NCBI GenBank assembly: GCA_947253735.1
Contig: CAMYAU010000051.1
Location: 1 to 10,637 of the forward strand
Direction of reading: 5' to 3'
Length of the DNA: 10,637 nt
Origin: an uncultured Varibaculum sp.
GTDB taxonomy: Bacteria > Actinomycetota > Actinomycetes > Actinomycetales > Actinomycetaceae
The translations under genes and the position numbers were made by a program. Shown one piece after another: positions 1-5,370 of the stretch. The first letter of the stretch is position 1; every line of letters starts with the position of its first letter. Under the pieces are notes generated by a model that was given only the letters and a program-made list of their open reading frames with translations, searched no databases and was not told the origin of the DNA.

Positions 1-179
1 ACGCTCACTTCCACCTTGGCGTACCATTCCTTTTGCATAGCAGAAATCTGCATCTGGGCCAGGCCACCAACCCCGACAAATAGCAGGGAGATAAAGGTTA
101 CCAGCACCACCGAAATGGTCATCGCCATATTGTGCCCCAACCCGGAAAACACCCGGCCGAGGATAAAACGCAAACGCAT
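1..179 (-). CDS. ftsX: Cell division protein FtsX, N-terminal fragment (cut by window edge)
   Basis: FtsX is the membrane subunit of the FtsEX complex, an ABC-transporter-like machine at the septum that uses ATP hydrolysis by FtsE to activate peptidoglycan hydrolases outside the cell. Only the first 59 residues are visible. They begin MRLRFILGRVFSGLGHN, a short basic amphipathic stretch typical of actinobacterial FtsX. A hydrophobic segment at about residues 20-41 follows (VVLVTFISLLFVGVGG core), which is the first transmembrane helix. After it comes the start of the extracellular domain (MQKEWYAKVEVS). The ATG at 179-177 is supported by an AGGAG ribosome-binding site a few bases upstream, inside the 8-bp gap after the ftsE stop codon, so the two genes are almost certainly co-translated. 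The frame is open to the window edge. Confidence rests on the N-terminal pattern plus adjacency to ftsE. Confidence 0.9.
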   Translation of the reverse strand, partial: MRLRFILGRVFSGLGHNMAMTISVVLVTFISLLFVGVGGLAQMQISAMQKEWYAKVEVS

Positions 180-187
180 ATTTTCTC

Positions 188-880
188 CTAGCTCCGACTC
201 GATCCGTACACGCCGCGATCCTGGTCGCGCACGATTTCCCCATCGACCAGTTCGATTACGCGCTTACGTAGCTGATTTACAATTTCATCATCATGGGTGG
301 CCATTACGACCGTGGTACCCGCGCGATTAATCCGGTCTAGCAGGCGCATAATTCCCAAGGAAGTTCTCGGATCCAGGTTTCCAGTGGGCTCATCTGCCAG
401 CAATATCTCTGGCCGATTGACCATGGCGCGGGCAATCGCGACTCGCTGTTGCTCGCCGCCAGAAAGTTCATAGGGCATCCGTTTTTCTTTGCCTTCTAGC
501 CCCACCAGAGATAGCACCTGTGGCACCTCGGTTTTTATAGCGTGGCGAGGACGGCCTATCACCTGCATCGCTAGGGCCACATTCGCCTGCACCGATTTGT
601 TTTCGAGCAAACGGAAATCTTGAAAAACCGTACCGATCTGACGACGCAACTTGGGTACTTTCCAGCGGGAAAGCCGACCCACATCTTTGCCCAGCACGGT
701 CACGGTGCCAGCAGTAGGACTGTTTTCTCGGTAAATCATGGTCAGGAAAGTCGATTTTCCGGAACCTGATTTACCCACCAGGAACACGAACTCTCCCCGC
801 TCAATATTGGTGCTCACATGGTTTAACGCGGGACGGGCACCCCGCTTATACACCATCGAGACGTCGTCAAAAGTAATCAT
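188..880 (-). CDS. ftsE: Cell division ATP-binding protein FtsE
   Basis: FtsE is the cytoplasmic ATPase of the FtsEX divisome complex. The 230-residue length is normal for the family. All ABC ATPase motifs are present and intact: Walker A GKSGSGKS at about 36-43, Q-loop glutamine at 87 (VFQDF), signature LSGGEQQR at 139-146, Walker B ILLADE at 159-164 followed by the D-loop (GNLD), and the H-loop histidine at 196 (ATHD). The FtsE-like N-terminus MITFDDVSMVYKRG and the following ftsX gene separate it from other ABC ATPases such as LolD or MacB. The ATG at 880 has GAGGG just upstream. The gene lies 107 bp downstream of prfB, the usual actinobacterial prfB-ftsE-ftsX order. No promoter in the gap is convincing, so read-through from prfB is likely. 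Confidence 0.96.
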   Translation of the reverse strand: MITFDDVSMVYKRGARPALNHVSTNIERGEFVFLVGKSGSGKSTFLTMIYRENSPTAGTVTVLGKDVGRLSRWKVPKLRRQIGTVFQDFRLLENKSVQANVALAMQVIGRPRHAIKTEVPQVLSLVGLEGKEKRMPYELSGGEQQRVAIARAMVNRPEILLADEPTGNLDPRTSLGIMRLLDRINRAGTTVVMATHDDEIVNQLRKRVIELVDGEIVRDQDRGVYGSSRS

Positions 881-897
881 GATCCCTCACTAGCTGT

Positions 898-909
898 TGG
901 AAGCTTCCA
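898..909. repeat. 12-bp perfect palindrome TGGAAGCTTCCA upstream of ftsE
   Basis: A perfect 12-bp palindrome lies in the 107-bp prfB-ftsE gap, about 18 bp upstream of the ftsE start and just before its ribosome-binding site. It could be an operator or part of an RNA structure; flanking GCACT/AGTGC arms also lie nearby. A 12-mer palindrome occurs by chance a few times per 10 kb, so only its location is suggestive. I do not recognise it as the site of a known regulator. Confidence 0.3.
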
Positions 910-987
910 GCACTGCCCAACTTAGTGCCTAGCAGCTCGTGATTTGCGCTTACACGCCGATTAGGGGACGCTTACCGCTTTGACGTG

Positions 988-2109
988 CTAGTTCTCACTT
1001 TCTTCCTGGGCTTTTCGCCAACGAATCCCAGCATCTAAGAAAGCGTCGATATCTCCATCTAACACCGAATCTACCTGGGAAGATTCCTCTAAAGTACGTA
1101 AATCTTTCACCATTTTGTAGGGGTGTAACACATAGGAACGCATCTGATCTCCCCAAGAGGCTTTTACCTCTCCGGCGAGTTCTTTTTTCTTGGCCTGTTC
1201 TTCCTCATGCCGCAGCTGCAGAAGGCGGGACTGCAAAACTCGAAGCGCGGCCGCCCGGTTTTGAATCTGGGATTTCTCATTTTGCATACTGACCACGATC
1301 CCAGTGGGGATATGGGTCATCCGCACCGCCGAGTCGGTAGTGTTTACCGATTGTCCCCCCGGACCGGAAGAGCGAAACACATCGATCCGCAAGTCAGATT
1401 CGGGAATTTCGATATGGTCATCGGATTCGATCAGGGGAATCACTTCCACCGCGGCGAAAGAGGTTTGCCGGCGTGACTGGTTATCGAAAGGGCTTTGCCG
1501 CACCAAGCGGTGAGTGCCGGCCTCTACCGATAAGGTTCCATAGGCGTAGGGGGCATCTACCTGGAAAGTCGCCGATTTTATGCCCGCTTCTTCCGCATAG
1601 GAAGTATCCATAACCTGCGTGGGATACCCGTGGCGCTCTGCCCAACGCAGATACATCCGCAATAACATTTCCGCAAAATCGGCGGCGTCGACTCCTCCTA
1701 CTCCGGAGCGAATAGATACCACTGCCCGGCGCTCATCGTATTCGCCAGAAAGCAGCGTGCGCACCTCCAGATCGGCCAGCTCTTTATTTAATTTTTCGAG
1801 CAGGGAGCGCAGCTCACTCAAGATTTCTTCCCGATCGCTACCCAGCTCTTCCCCCGCCATCACCTTGAGGGTCAGCGCATCCTCAACACTTTGTTCCAAG
1901 CGTTCTACCTGGTCTAGTTGGGCTTTTAGATGTGAAAGCCGAGAAGTTATCTGCTGAGCATGCTCGGGATCATCCCAAAGATTCGGGTCCGCACTGGCTT
2001 TTTCAAGTTCTTTGATCTGGGCGCCCAACTTTTCGGGATCTGTAACCGCCCGTATCTTCCCTAAAGTAGTCTGCGCCTTGCCGAGTTGCTCTTCATAATC
2101 GTATGCCAC
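988..2109 (-). CDS. prfB: Peptide chain release factor 2 (RF2)
   Basis: RF2 recognises UGA and UAA stop codons in the ribosomal A site and triggers hydrolysis of peptidyl-tRNA. The protein is 373 residues, a normal length. The N-terminal two-thirds of the first 120 residues is charged and helical (domain 1). The stop-codon-recognition tripeptide SPF is at 206-208, which marks RF2 rather than RF1 (PxT). The catalytic GGQ is at 251-253 within SSGPGGQSVNTTDSAVR. The C-terminus ends in the family pattern DGDIDAFLDAGIRWRK. The start is a GTG at 2109-2107, with no good Shine-Dalgarno sequence; the upstream bases form a hairpin instead. The frame is uninterrupted, so the autoregulatory +1 frameshift of many bacterial prfB genes (an in-frame UGA near codon 26) is absent. 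The gene starts 41 bp after the cinA stop. Confidence 0.97.
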   Translation of the reverse strand: MAYDYEEQLGKAQTTLGKIRAVTDPEKLGAQIKELEKASADPNLWDDPEHAQQITSRLSHLKAQLDQVERLEQSVEDALTLKVMAGEELGSDREEILSELRSLLEKLNKELADLEVRTLLSGEYDERRAVVSIRSGVGGVDAADFAEMLLRMYLRWAERHGYPTQVMDTSYAEEAGIKSATFQVDAPYAYGTLSVEAGTHRLVRQSPFDNQSRRQTSFAAVEVIPLIESDDHIEIPESDLRIDVFRSSGPGGQSVNTTDSAVRMTHIPTGIVVSMQNEKSQIQNRAAALRVLQSRLLQLRHEEEQAKKKELAGEVKASWGDQMRSYVLHPYKMVKDLRTLEESSQVDSVLDGDIDAFLDAGIRWRKAQEESEN

Positions 2110-2121
2110 ACTTCTAGGTTA

Positions 2122-2138
2122 CCCGAGGAGACCCCGGG
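2122..2138 (-). promoter_or_regulatory. Strong short hairpin just upstream of the prfB start
   Basis: Read on the minus strand, CCCGGGG-TCT-CCTCGGG folds into a 7-bp stem (six GC pairs and one G-U wobble) with a 3-base loop. It ends 12 bases before the prfB GTG, where a ribosome-binding site would normally lie. There is no T-run after it, so it is not a classical intrinsic terminator for cinA. It may limit prfB translation or act as a weak attenuator or RNA-processing barrier; that role is inference. Confidence 0.4.
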
Positions 2139-2150
2139 ATAAATAAGTGC

Positions 2151-2630
2151 TTAACTTAGAGCCCCGATTGCCAGCTCTAACACCGCCGCTACCGTTTGCA
2201 AACGAATCTGATTGCGATCACCCGATAAAGATAGTTCCGTAGTTGCTCCCCCCGCAGGAGTAGTTACCGCGACAAATACTGTACCGGCGCTATGGCCATC
2301 CTGACTGCCTGGCCCCGCAACTCCGGTAGTAGCGAGAGCGACGTCCGTGGAAAACAGTTTCGCAACTCCTTGCGCCATCTGCTCGGCAACCACCGGATCT
2401 ACCGCACCGGTATCCTGCAAACGAGAACGCGAAACCCCTAAGACTTCGCTCTTAGTACGAGTCTGATAGCTGGTGACTCCCCCAGCTACCACCTCGGAGG
2501 CACCCGCAATATCACAGAGAGTAGCGCATACCAGCCCGGCGGTTAAAGATTCCGCACAGGCAATGGTGTAGTTTTTTTCGCGTAAGATTTCTTGTAGGCG
2601 GCGCGCCAACACATCTAATTCTTGATTCAT
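2151..2630 (-). CDS. cinA: CinA C-terminal domain protein (nicotinamide-nucleotide amidohydrolase, PncC type)
   Basis: The protein corresponds to the CinA C-terminal domain alone (159 residues) and lacks the N-terminal MoaB-like COG1058 domain found in longer CinA proteins. PncC enzymes hydrolyse nicotinamide mononucleotide to nicotinate mononucleotide and ammonia, recycling NAD breakdown products. Visible motifs are the AESLTAGL block at 26-33 with the putative nucleophile Ser28, the GGVTSYQTRTK block at 50-60 with conserved Tyr55 and Lys60, and the TTGVAGPG loop at 100-107. All expected blocks are present, so it is probably active. The ATG at 2630 follows a GGA-containing weak ribosome-binding site. 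It lies 30 bp after recX and probably belongs to the recA-recX transcript. In many actinobacteria cinA sits between pgsA and clgR instead. A link to DNA uptake is suggested by its name only. Confidence 0.93.
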   Translation of the reverse strand: MNQELDVLARRLQEILREKNYTIACAESLTAGLVCATLCDIAGASEVVAGGVTSYQTRTKSEVLGVSRSRLQDTGAVDPVVAEQMAQGVAKLFSTDVALATTGVAGPGSQDGHSAGTVFVAVTTPAGGATTELSLSGDRNQIRLQTVAAVLELAIGALS

Positions 2631-2660
2631 AGTTCCATCATGGCACGAGTACCTCGCCCT

Positions 2661-3245
2661 CTAATCGGTTTCCAACTCCCTATCAGCAAGTACCTGGAGG
2701 GTGGTTTGGCGACATTGGCTGGGTGAATAACCTTTACGCGCCAGAAAAGAACTAATCCGCCGCATCGCCTGGGGATAGGACACGTTATGCAAAGAACGCG
2801 CCTTTTTTTCCGCCAACCTCTGAGCGCTTTCGGCCTCTTGCTCCGGGGTGATCTGCGCCAAGGCTTCTGCTTGCAGGCGGGGGTCGATTCCTTTCCGGTT
2901 TAACTCTTGGACTAGCCCCCTGCCCACTAGGCCGCGTTCTTGAAAGCGGGTGCGCACCAGCATCGCCGCATATTCGCGATCATCTAGTAGCCCCACTTCC
3001 CCAAAGCGAGTCACGATTTCCTCAGCAATTTCCGGCAGAAAACCGGCCTTAGTGAGCTTTTCGCGGATCTGCCCGCTAGAGGCAGCGGTGCGATCTAACA
3101 CCCGCAGGGCTGATTCTCGCGCCGCTGCCAGGGCTTCCTCGGCAGGAAGCTGGGTATTTTTTTGCCGCCTCGCCGCCAGATTGGGACTTTTTTTCCGGCG
3201 ACGAGGGACACCAAAATCACTTTCCGGATCTAGATATTTAACCAT
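2661..3245 (-). CDS. recX: Regulatory protein RecX
   Basis: RecX binds RecA filaments and limits their growth, which moderates recombination and the SOS response. The 194-residue protein has a basic, low-complexity N-terminal extension (about 1-35, RRRKK and AARRQK). Three-helix repeat modules of the RecX family follow: a first module with LRVLDRTAASSGQIREKL around 48-64, the characteristic GLLDDREYA at 85-93, a second module GRGLVQELNRKGI at 108-120, and a third with SSFLARKGYS at 165-174. The gene starts 20 bp after recA. The ATG at 3245 has no clear Shine-Dalgarno sequence, so translational coupling to recA is likely and would keep RecX below RecA levels. Position and motifs make the call secure. 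Confidence 0.94.
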   Translation of the reverse strand: MVKYLDPESDFGVPRRRKKSPNLAARRQKNTQLPAEEALAAARESALRVLDRTAASSGQIREKLTKAGFLPEIAEEIVTRFGEVGLLDDREYAAMLVRTRFQERGLVGRGLVQELNRKGIDPRLQAEALAQITPEQEAESAQRLAEKKARSLHNVSYPQAMRRISSFLARKGYSPSQCRQTTLQVLADRELETD

Positions 3246-3265
3246 GGGTCTAAAGCGAGCAGAGT

Positions 3266-4336
3266 TTACTTGGCGTTATCGTCATCCGTATCCGCAGTTG
3301 CCTCGGAATCTTCTTCAATGATCCCCACTGCTTTTAGAATCTTTTCTTCTAGTTCGTCCGCCAATTCCGAATTATCTTTCAGATACTGACGCACATTCTC
3401 TTTACCTTGTCCCAGCTGGTCACCCTCGTAGGTGTACCAGGCCCCCGATTTACGTACGATTCCCAGGTCAGTGGCTAAGTCAATAATCGAGGCTTCCCGA
3501 GAGATTCCCTCGCCATACATCAGATCGAACTCGGCAGTCTTAAATGGTGGCGCCATCTTGTTCTTTACTACCTTTGCACGAGTACGCGATCCAATCGGAC
3601 CGGAAGAGTCTTTCAAAGTTTCAATGCGGCGTACATCAATCCGAACTGAGGCATAGAACTTCAGCGCTTTACCACCGGTGGTGGTCTCCGGGGAGCCAAA
3701 GAAAACCCCGATCTTTTCGCGTAGCTGGTTAATGAAAATCGCGGTGGTGCCGGTGGCTGAAAGCGCCCCGGTCATTTTCCGCAGCGCCTGGCTCATTAGC
3801 CGGGCCTGCAGACCCACGTGGGAGTCCCCCATTTCCCCATCGATTTCCGCTTTAGGAACTAGGGCAGCTACCGAGTCGATGACTAAAATATCAATTCCCC
3901 CAGAACGCACCAGCATGTCGGCAATTTCTAGGGCTTGTTCCCCGGTATCGGGCTGAGCAACTAGCAGTTCGTCGGTATTTACCCCGAGCTTCTTGGCGTA
4001 TTCGGGGTCGAGGGCGTGTTCAGCATCAATAAAGGCGGCGTTCCCGCCGGCTTTTTGCGCGGCTGCTACCGCATGCAGGGCTACGGTGGTTTTACCGGAA
4101 GATTCTGGGCCATAAATCTCTACAATGCGCCCCCGGGGCAGTCCCCCTACTCCCAAGGCAATATCTAGAGCCACTGAACCAGTAGAGATGACTTCTACCT
4201 GGCGATGGGTGTTTTCCCCTAGGCGCATCACTGAGCCCTTCCCAAACTGTTTATCTATTGCCGCTAGCGCCATGTCTAGGGCTTGCTCACGATTTCCGCC
4301 TGTATTTACCTGCTGTTTTGCGGTTTTCCTTGCCAT
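3266..4336 (-). CDS. recA: Recombinase RecA
   Basis: RecA is the ATP-dependent strand-exchange protein of homologous recombination and the co-protease that triggers LexA self-cleavage. The 356-residue length is normal and no intein interrupts it. The N-terminal polymerisation motif region contains DKQFGKGSVMRLG (28-40). Walker A GPESSGKT is at 76-83, the catalytic-glutamate region AFIDAEHALDP is at 101-111, Walker B LVIDS is at 151-155, and the L2 DNA-binding loop is at about 207-222 (EKIGVFFGSPETTTGG). The L2 loop has Phe where E. coli RecA has Met (GVFFG versus GVMFG). The C-terminus is acidic (EEDSEATADTDDD), as usual, and tempers activity. The ATG at 4336 has an AGAGAGGA ribosome-binding site about 8 bases upstream. 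Expression is very probably SOS-controlled through the LexA site at 4518-4531. recX follows immediately. Confidence 0.99.
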   Translation of the reverse strand: MARKTAKQQVNTGGNREQALDMALAAIDKQFGKGSVMRLGENTHRQVEVISTGSVALDIALGVGGLPRGRIVEIYGPESSGKTTVALHAVAAAQKAGGNAAFIDAEHALDPEYAKKLGVNTDELLVAQPDTGEQALEIADMLVRSGGIDILVIDSVAALVPKAEIDGEMGDSHVGLQARLMSQALRKMTGALSATGTTAIFINQLREKIGVFFGSPETTTGGKALKFYASVRIDVRRIETLKDSSGPIGSRTRAKVVKNKMAPPFKTAEFDLMYGEGISREASIIDLATDLGIVRKSGAWYTYEGDQLGQGKENVRQYLKDNSELADELEEKILKAVGIIEEDSEATADTDDDNAK

Positions 4337-4393
4337 GGTGTCGATCCTCTCTGGTTCTCTCCGAACAGTTAATAGGCTGGCCTGGTTTTCCTG

Positions 4394-4424
4394 GCTTGGG
4401 GTTCCCCTCTCCGAGGAGCCAAGC
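4394..4424 (-). promoter_or_regulatory. Stem-loop in the recA 5' leader
   Basis: On the minus strand GCTTGG (4424-4419) pairs perfectly with CCAAGC (4399-4394), enclosing a second small hairpin CCTC-GGA-GAGG (4416-4406). The structure sits about 60 bases upstream of the recA start, inside the predicted leader transcript. No T-run follows, so it is not an intrinsic terminator. It may stabilise the message or tune translation; the role is unknown. Confidence 0.35.
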
Positions 4425-4506
4425 TAACGCTACGTACGGCCAAATACGTTTTGCAGTTTGGCGATAATCCATAGGGGAAATATCGCCTGCCGCGCGTCTG
4501 GGTACA

Positions 4507-4535
4507 ACTCTACCTAGCGAACAGATGTTCGACAA
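4507..4535 (-). promoter_or_regulatory. Predicted recA promoter (-35 TTGTCG, 17-bp spacer, -10 TAGAGT)
   Basis: On the minus strand TTGTCG (4535-4530) and TAGAGT (4512-4507) are separated by exactly 17 bp, and each matches four of six bases of the primary sigma factor consensus. The SOS box overlaps the -35 element and the spacer, so LexA binding would block RNA polymerase directly. Transcription would begin near 4500, giving a leader of about 164 nucleotides before the recA ATG. The start site is inferred, not seen. Confidence 0.6.
4518..4531. promoter_or_regulatory. LexA-binding SOS box, CGAAC-AGAT-GTTCG
   Basis: CGAACAGATGTTCG is a perfect inverted repeat of CGAAC/GTTCG with a 4-base centre. 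It matches the actinobacterial (and Bacillus-type) LexA consensus CGAAC-N4-GTTCG. It lies within the predicted recA promoter, between the DUF3046 stop and recA. The expected outcome is repression of recA-recX-cinA by LexA and induction after DNA damage. By eye I find no second copy in the window, so the other genes are not obvious direct SOS targets. Confidence 0.88.
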
Positions 4536-4572
4536 ATGAAACGCCGGTAAACCCAATAGATACCCAAGGTCC

Positions 4573-4590
4573 CCTGGCGTCAATGCCAGG
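4573..4590. repeat. Inverted repeat CCTGGC-N6-GCCAGG downstream of the DUF3046 gene
   Basis: A perfect 6-bp GC-rich stem with a 6-base loop lies 23 bp after the DUF3046 stop codon and about 40 bp upstream of the recA -35 element. It is well placed to end or pause the upstream clgR/DUF3046 transcript, but no T-tract follows on the minus strand. It is therefore reported as an inverted repeat, with terminator function only possible. Confidence 0.4.
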
Positions 4591-4612
4591 ATCAAGCAAC
4601 ATTTCTTCCAAG

Positions 4613-4867
4613 CTAGTTTCTTAGCAGACCTTGCCGAGATAATTCATTTAAAGTTCGCCGGTCAGCACGATGAATGAAACGTAGCTGCGGATCACTATCG
4701 GTTTGTATCAATAGACAATCCCAGACCTGTTGAGGATCCCTCCCCTGCGCTAAAGCTTCAGCTGGGGTAGCCCGCAAATCCGGTAAATAAAGATCAGAAA
4801 GTAGAGACGCCCCAAAAGCCTGCCCAAAGACAGCTTTTAGGGCGTTATCGAATTCAGACCGCTTCAC
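4613..4867 (-). CDS. DUF3046 family protein of unknown function
   Basis: This 84-residue cytoplasmic protein matches the small actinobacterial DUF3046 family, whose gene normally lies just upstream of recA (Rv2738c in Mycobacterium tuberculosis). The match is seen in the N-terminal pattern SEFDNALKAVFGQAFGASL followed by LPDLRATPAEALAQGRDPQQVWDCL, where the conserved Ala-Gly-x-Asp-x-x-x-Val-Trp segment is clear. Residues 53-84 form a C-terminal tail rich in charged residues that seems longer than in typical members. The function of the family is unknown. The start is a GTG at 4867, only 4 bp after the stop of the upstream regulator and without a clear ribosome-binding site, so translation is probably coupled. 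It is transcribed ahead of the recA promoter, so its link to recA may be positional only. Confidence 0.85.
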   Translation of the reverse strand: MKRSEFDNALKAVFGQAFGASLLSDLYLPDLRATPAEALAQGRDPQQVWDCLLIQTDSDPQLRFIHRADRRTLNELSRQGLLRN

Positions 4868-4871
4868 CGGG

Positions 4872-5192
4872 TTAAACTACCGAGTGAACGGGTACTTCTG
4901 GAACCTGGCGACGCACGGAGAGTCCCTCCGCTACTGCCACCCGCAAAGAGACTTCCCGCAGTACCATTGCCATCGGCACCTCTAGAGCTTTACAAATAGC
5001 CGCTAGCAGTTCCGAGGAAGCTTCTTTTTGTCCCCGCTCAACCTCGGAAAGATACCCCAAAGACACCTGGGCGTTAGTGGAAACTTCCCGCAAAGTACGC
5101 CCCTGCGAGCGCCGCACCATCCGTAGCACTTGCCCGATTTCTTCCCGCAATAATGGAATCTTGTTGCCTGCGTCTTTTACTGTCATATCCAT
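4872..5192 (-). CDS. clgR: ClgR-like XRE-family transcriptional regulator
   Basis: This is a small helix-turn-helix DNA-binding protein. The core LLREEIGQVLRMVRRSQGRTLREVS, then AQVSLGYLSEVERGQKEASSELL, closely follows ClgR, the actinobacterial activator of clp protease genes and other stress genes. With the start used here (106 residues) the domain spans about 14-82: scaffold helix 33-42 and recognition helix 44-57. I chose ATG 5192 because GGGGGA lies exactly 6 bases upstream and the protein then begins near the conserved core, as other ClgR proteins do. A GTG at 5279 in the same frame would add 29 residues (NPKNYQKKSARD and on) with a weaker GAGG/GGA site. The C-terminus ends PVHSVV; ClgR proteins are known Clp substrates, so a C-terminal degron is possible. 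No pspA-like gene follows, unlike in mycobacteria. Specific target genes are not visible here. Confidence 0.8.
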   Translation of the reverse strand: MDMTVKDAGNKIPLLREEIGQVLRMVRRSQGRTLREVSTNAQVSLGYLSEVERGQKEASSELLAAICKALEVPMAMVLREVSLRVAVAEGLSVRRQVPEVPVHSVV

Positions 5193-5198
5193 AGCATA

Positions 5199-5204
5199 TC
5201 CCCC
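5199..5204 (-). promoter_or_regulatory. Ribosome-binding site GGGGGA deciding the clgR start
   Basis: GGGGGA on the minus strand is followed by a 6-base spacer and ATG at 5192-5190. It is the best-placed purine-rich site in the region and supports the internal start over the GTG 87 bases upstream. A second in-frame ATG two codons later is less well spaced. Confidence 0.5.
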
Positions 5205-5370
5205 GATCTGCTGCCCCTGCTCGGAATGTCTACCCTGGGGGTCCCGAGCCGATTTCTTTTGATAGTTCTTTGGGTTCACACTTATTCCAACACCTCAGCT
5301 GCGGGGTTCATTCCGCTTATCAGCAAATAGTGCCAGTGTTCACACCCAAGTGACCTACCTGGCTTCCAAT

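Noticed and set aside
2034..2109. Programmed +1 frameshift near the prfB start
   Set aside because: The frame is continuous, with no in-frame UGA near codon 26; the gene is simply uninterrupted.
3266..4336. Intein in recA, as found in some mycobacteria
   Set aside because: The RecA sequence is contiguous at normal length through all conserved motifs.
4573..4590. Inverted repeat as an intrinsic terminator of clgR/DUF3046
   Set aside because: The stem is good but no T-tract follows in the direction of transcription, so it is kept only as an inverted repeat.
4287..4595. Open frame of 102 codons on the minus strand through the recA leader, overlapping the recA start; from an internal ATG at 4472 it could be a 61-residue upstream ORF
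   Set aside because: The longest version starts at TTG upstream of the predicted promoter. The internal ATG has no ribosome-binding site, the protein has no recognisable features, and it runs out of frame into recA. It is most likely chance.
5301..5316. GCGG-N8-CCGC inverted repeat upstream of clgR as an autoregulatory operator
   Set aside because: Only 4-bp arms, and it does not match the known ClgR-type CGC/GCG operator layout.
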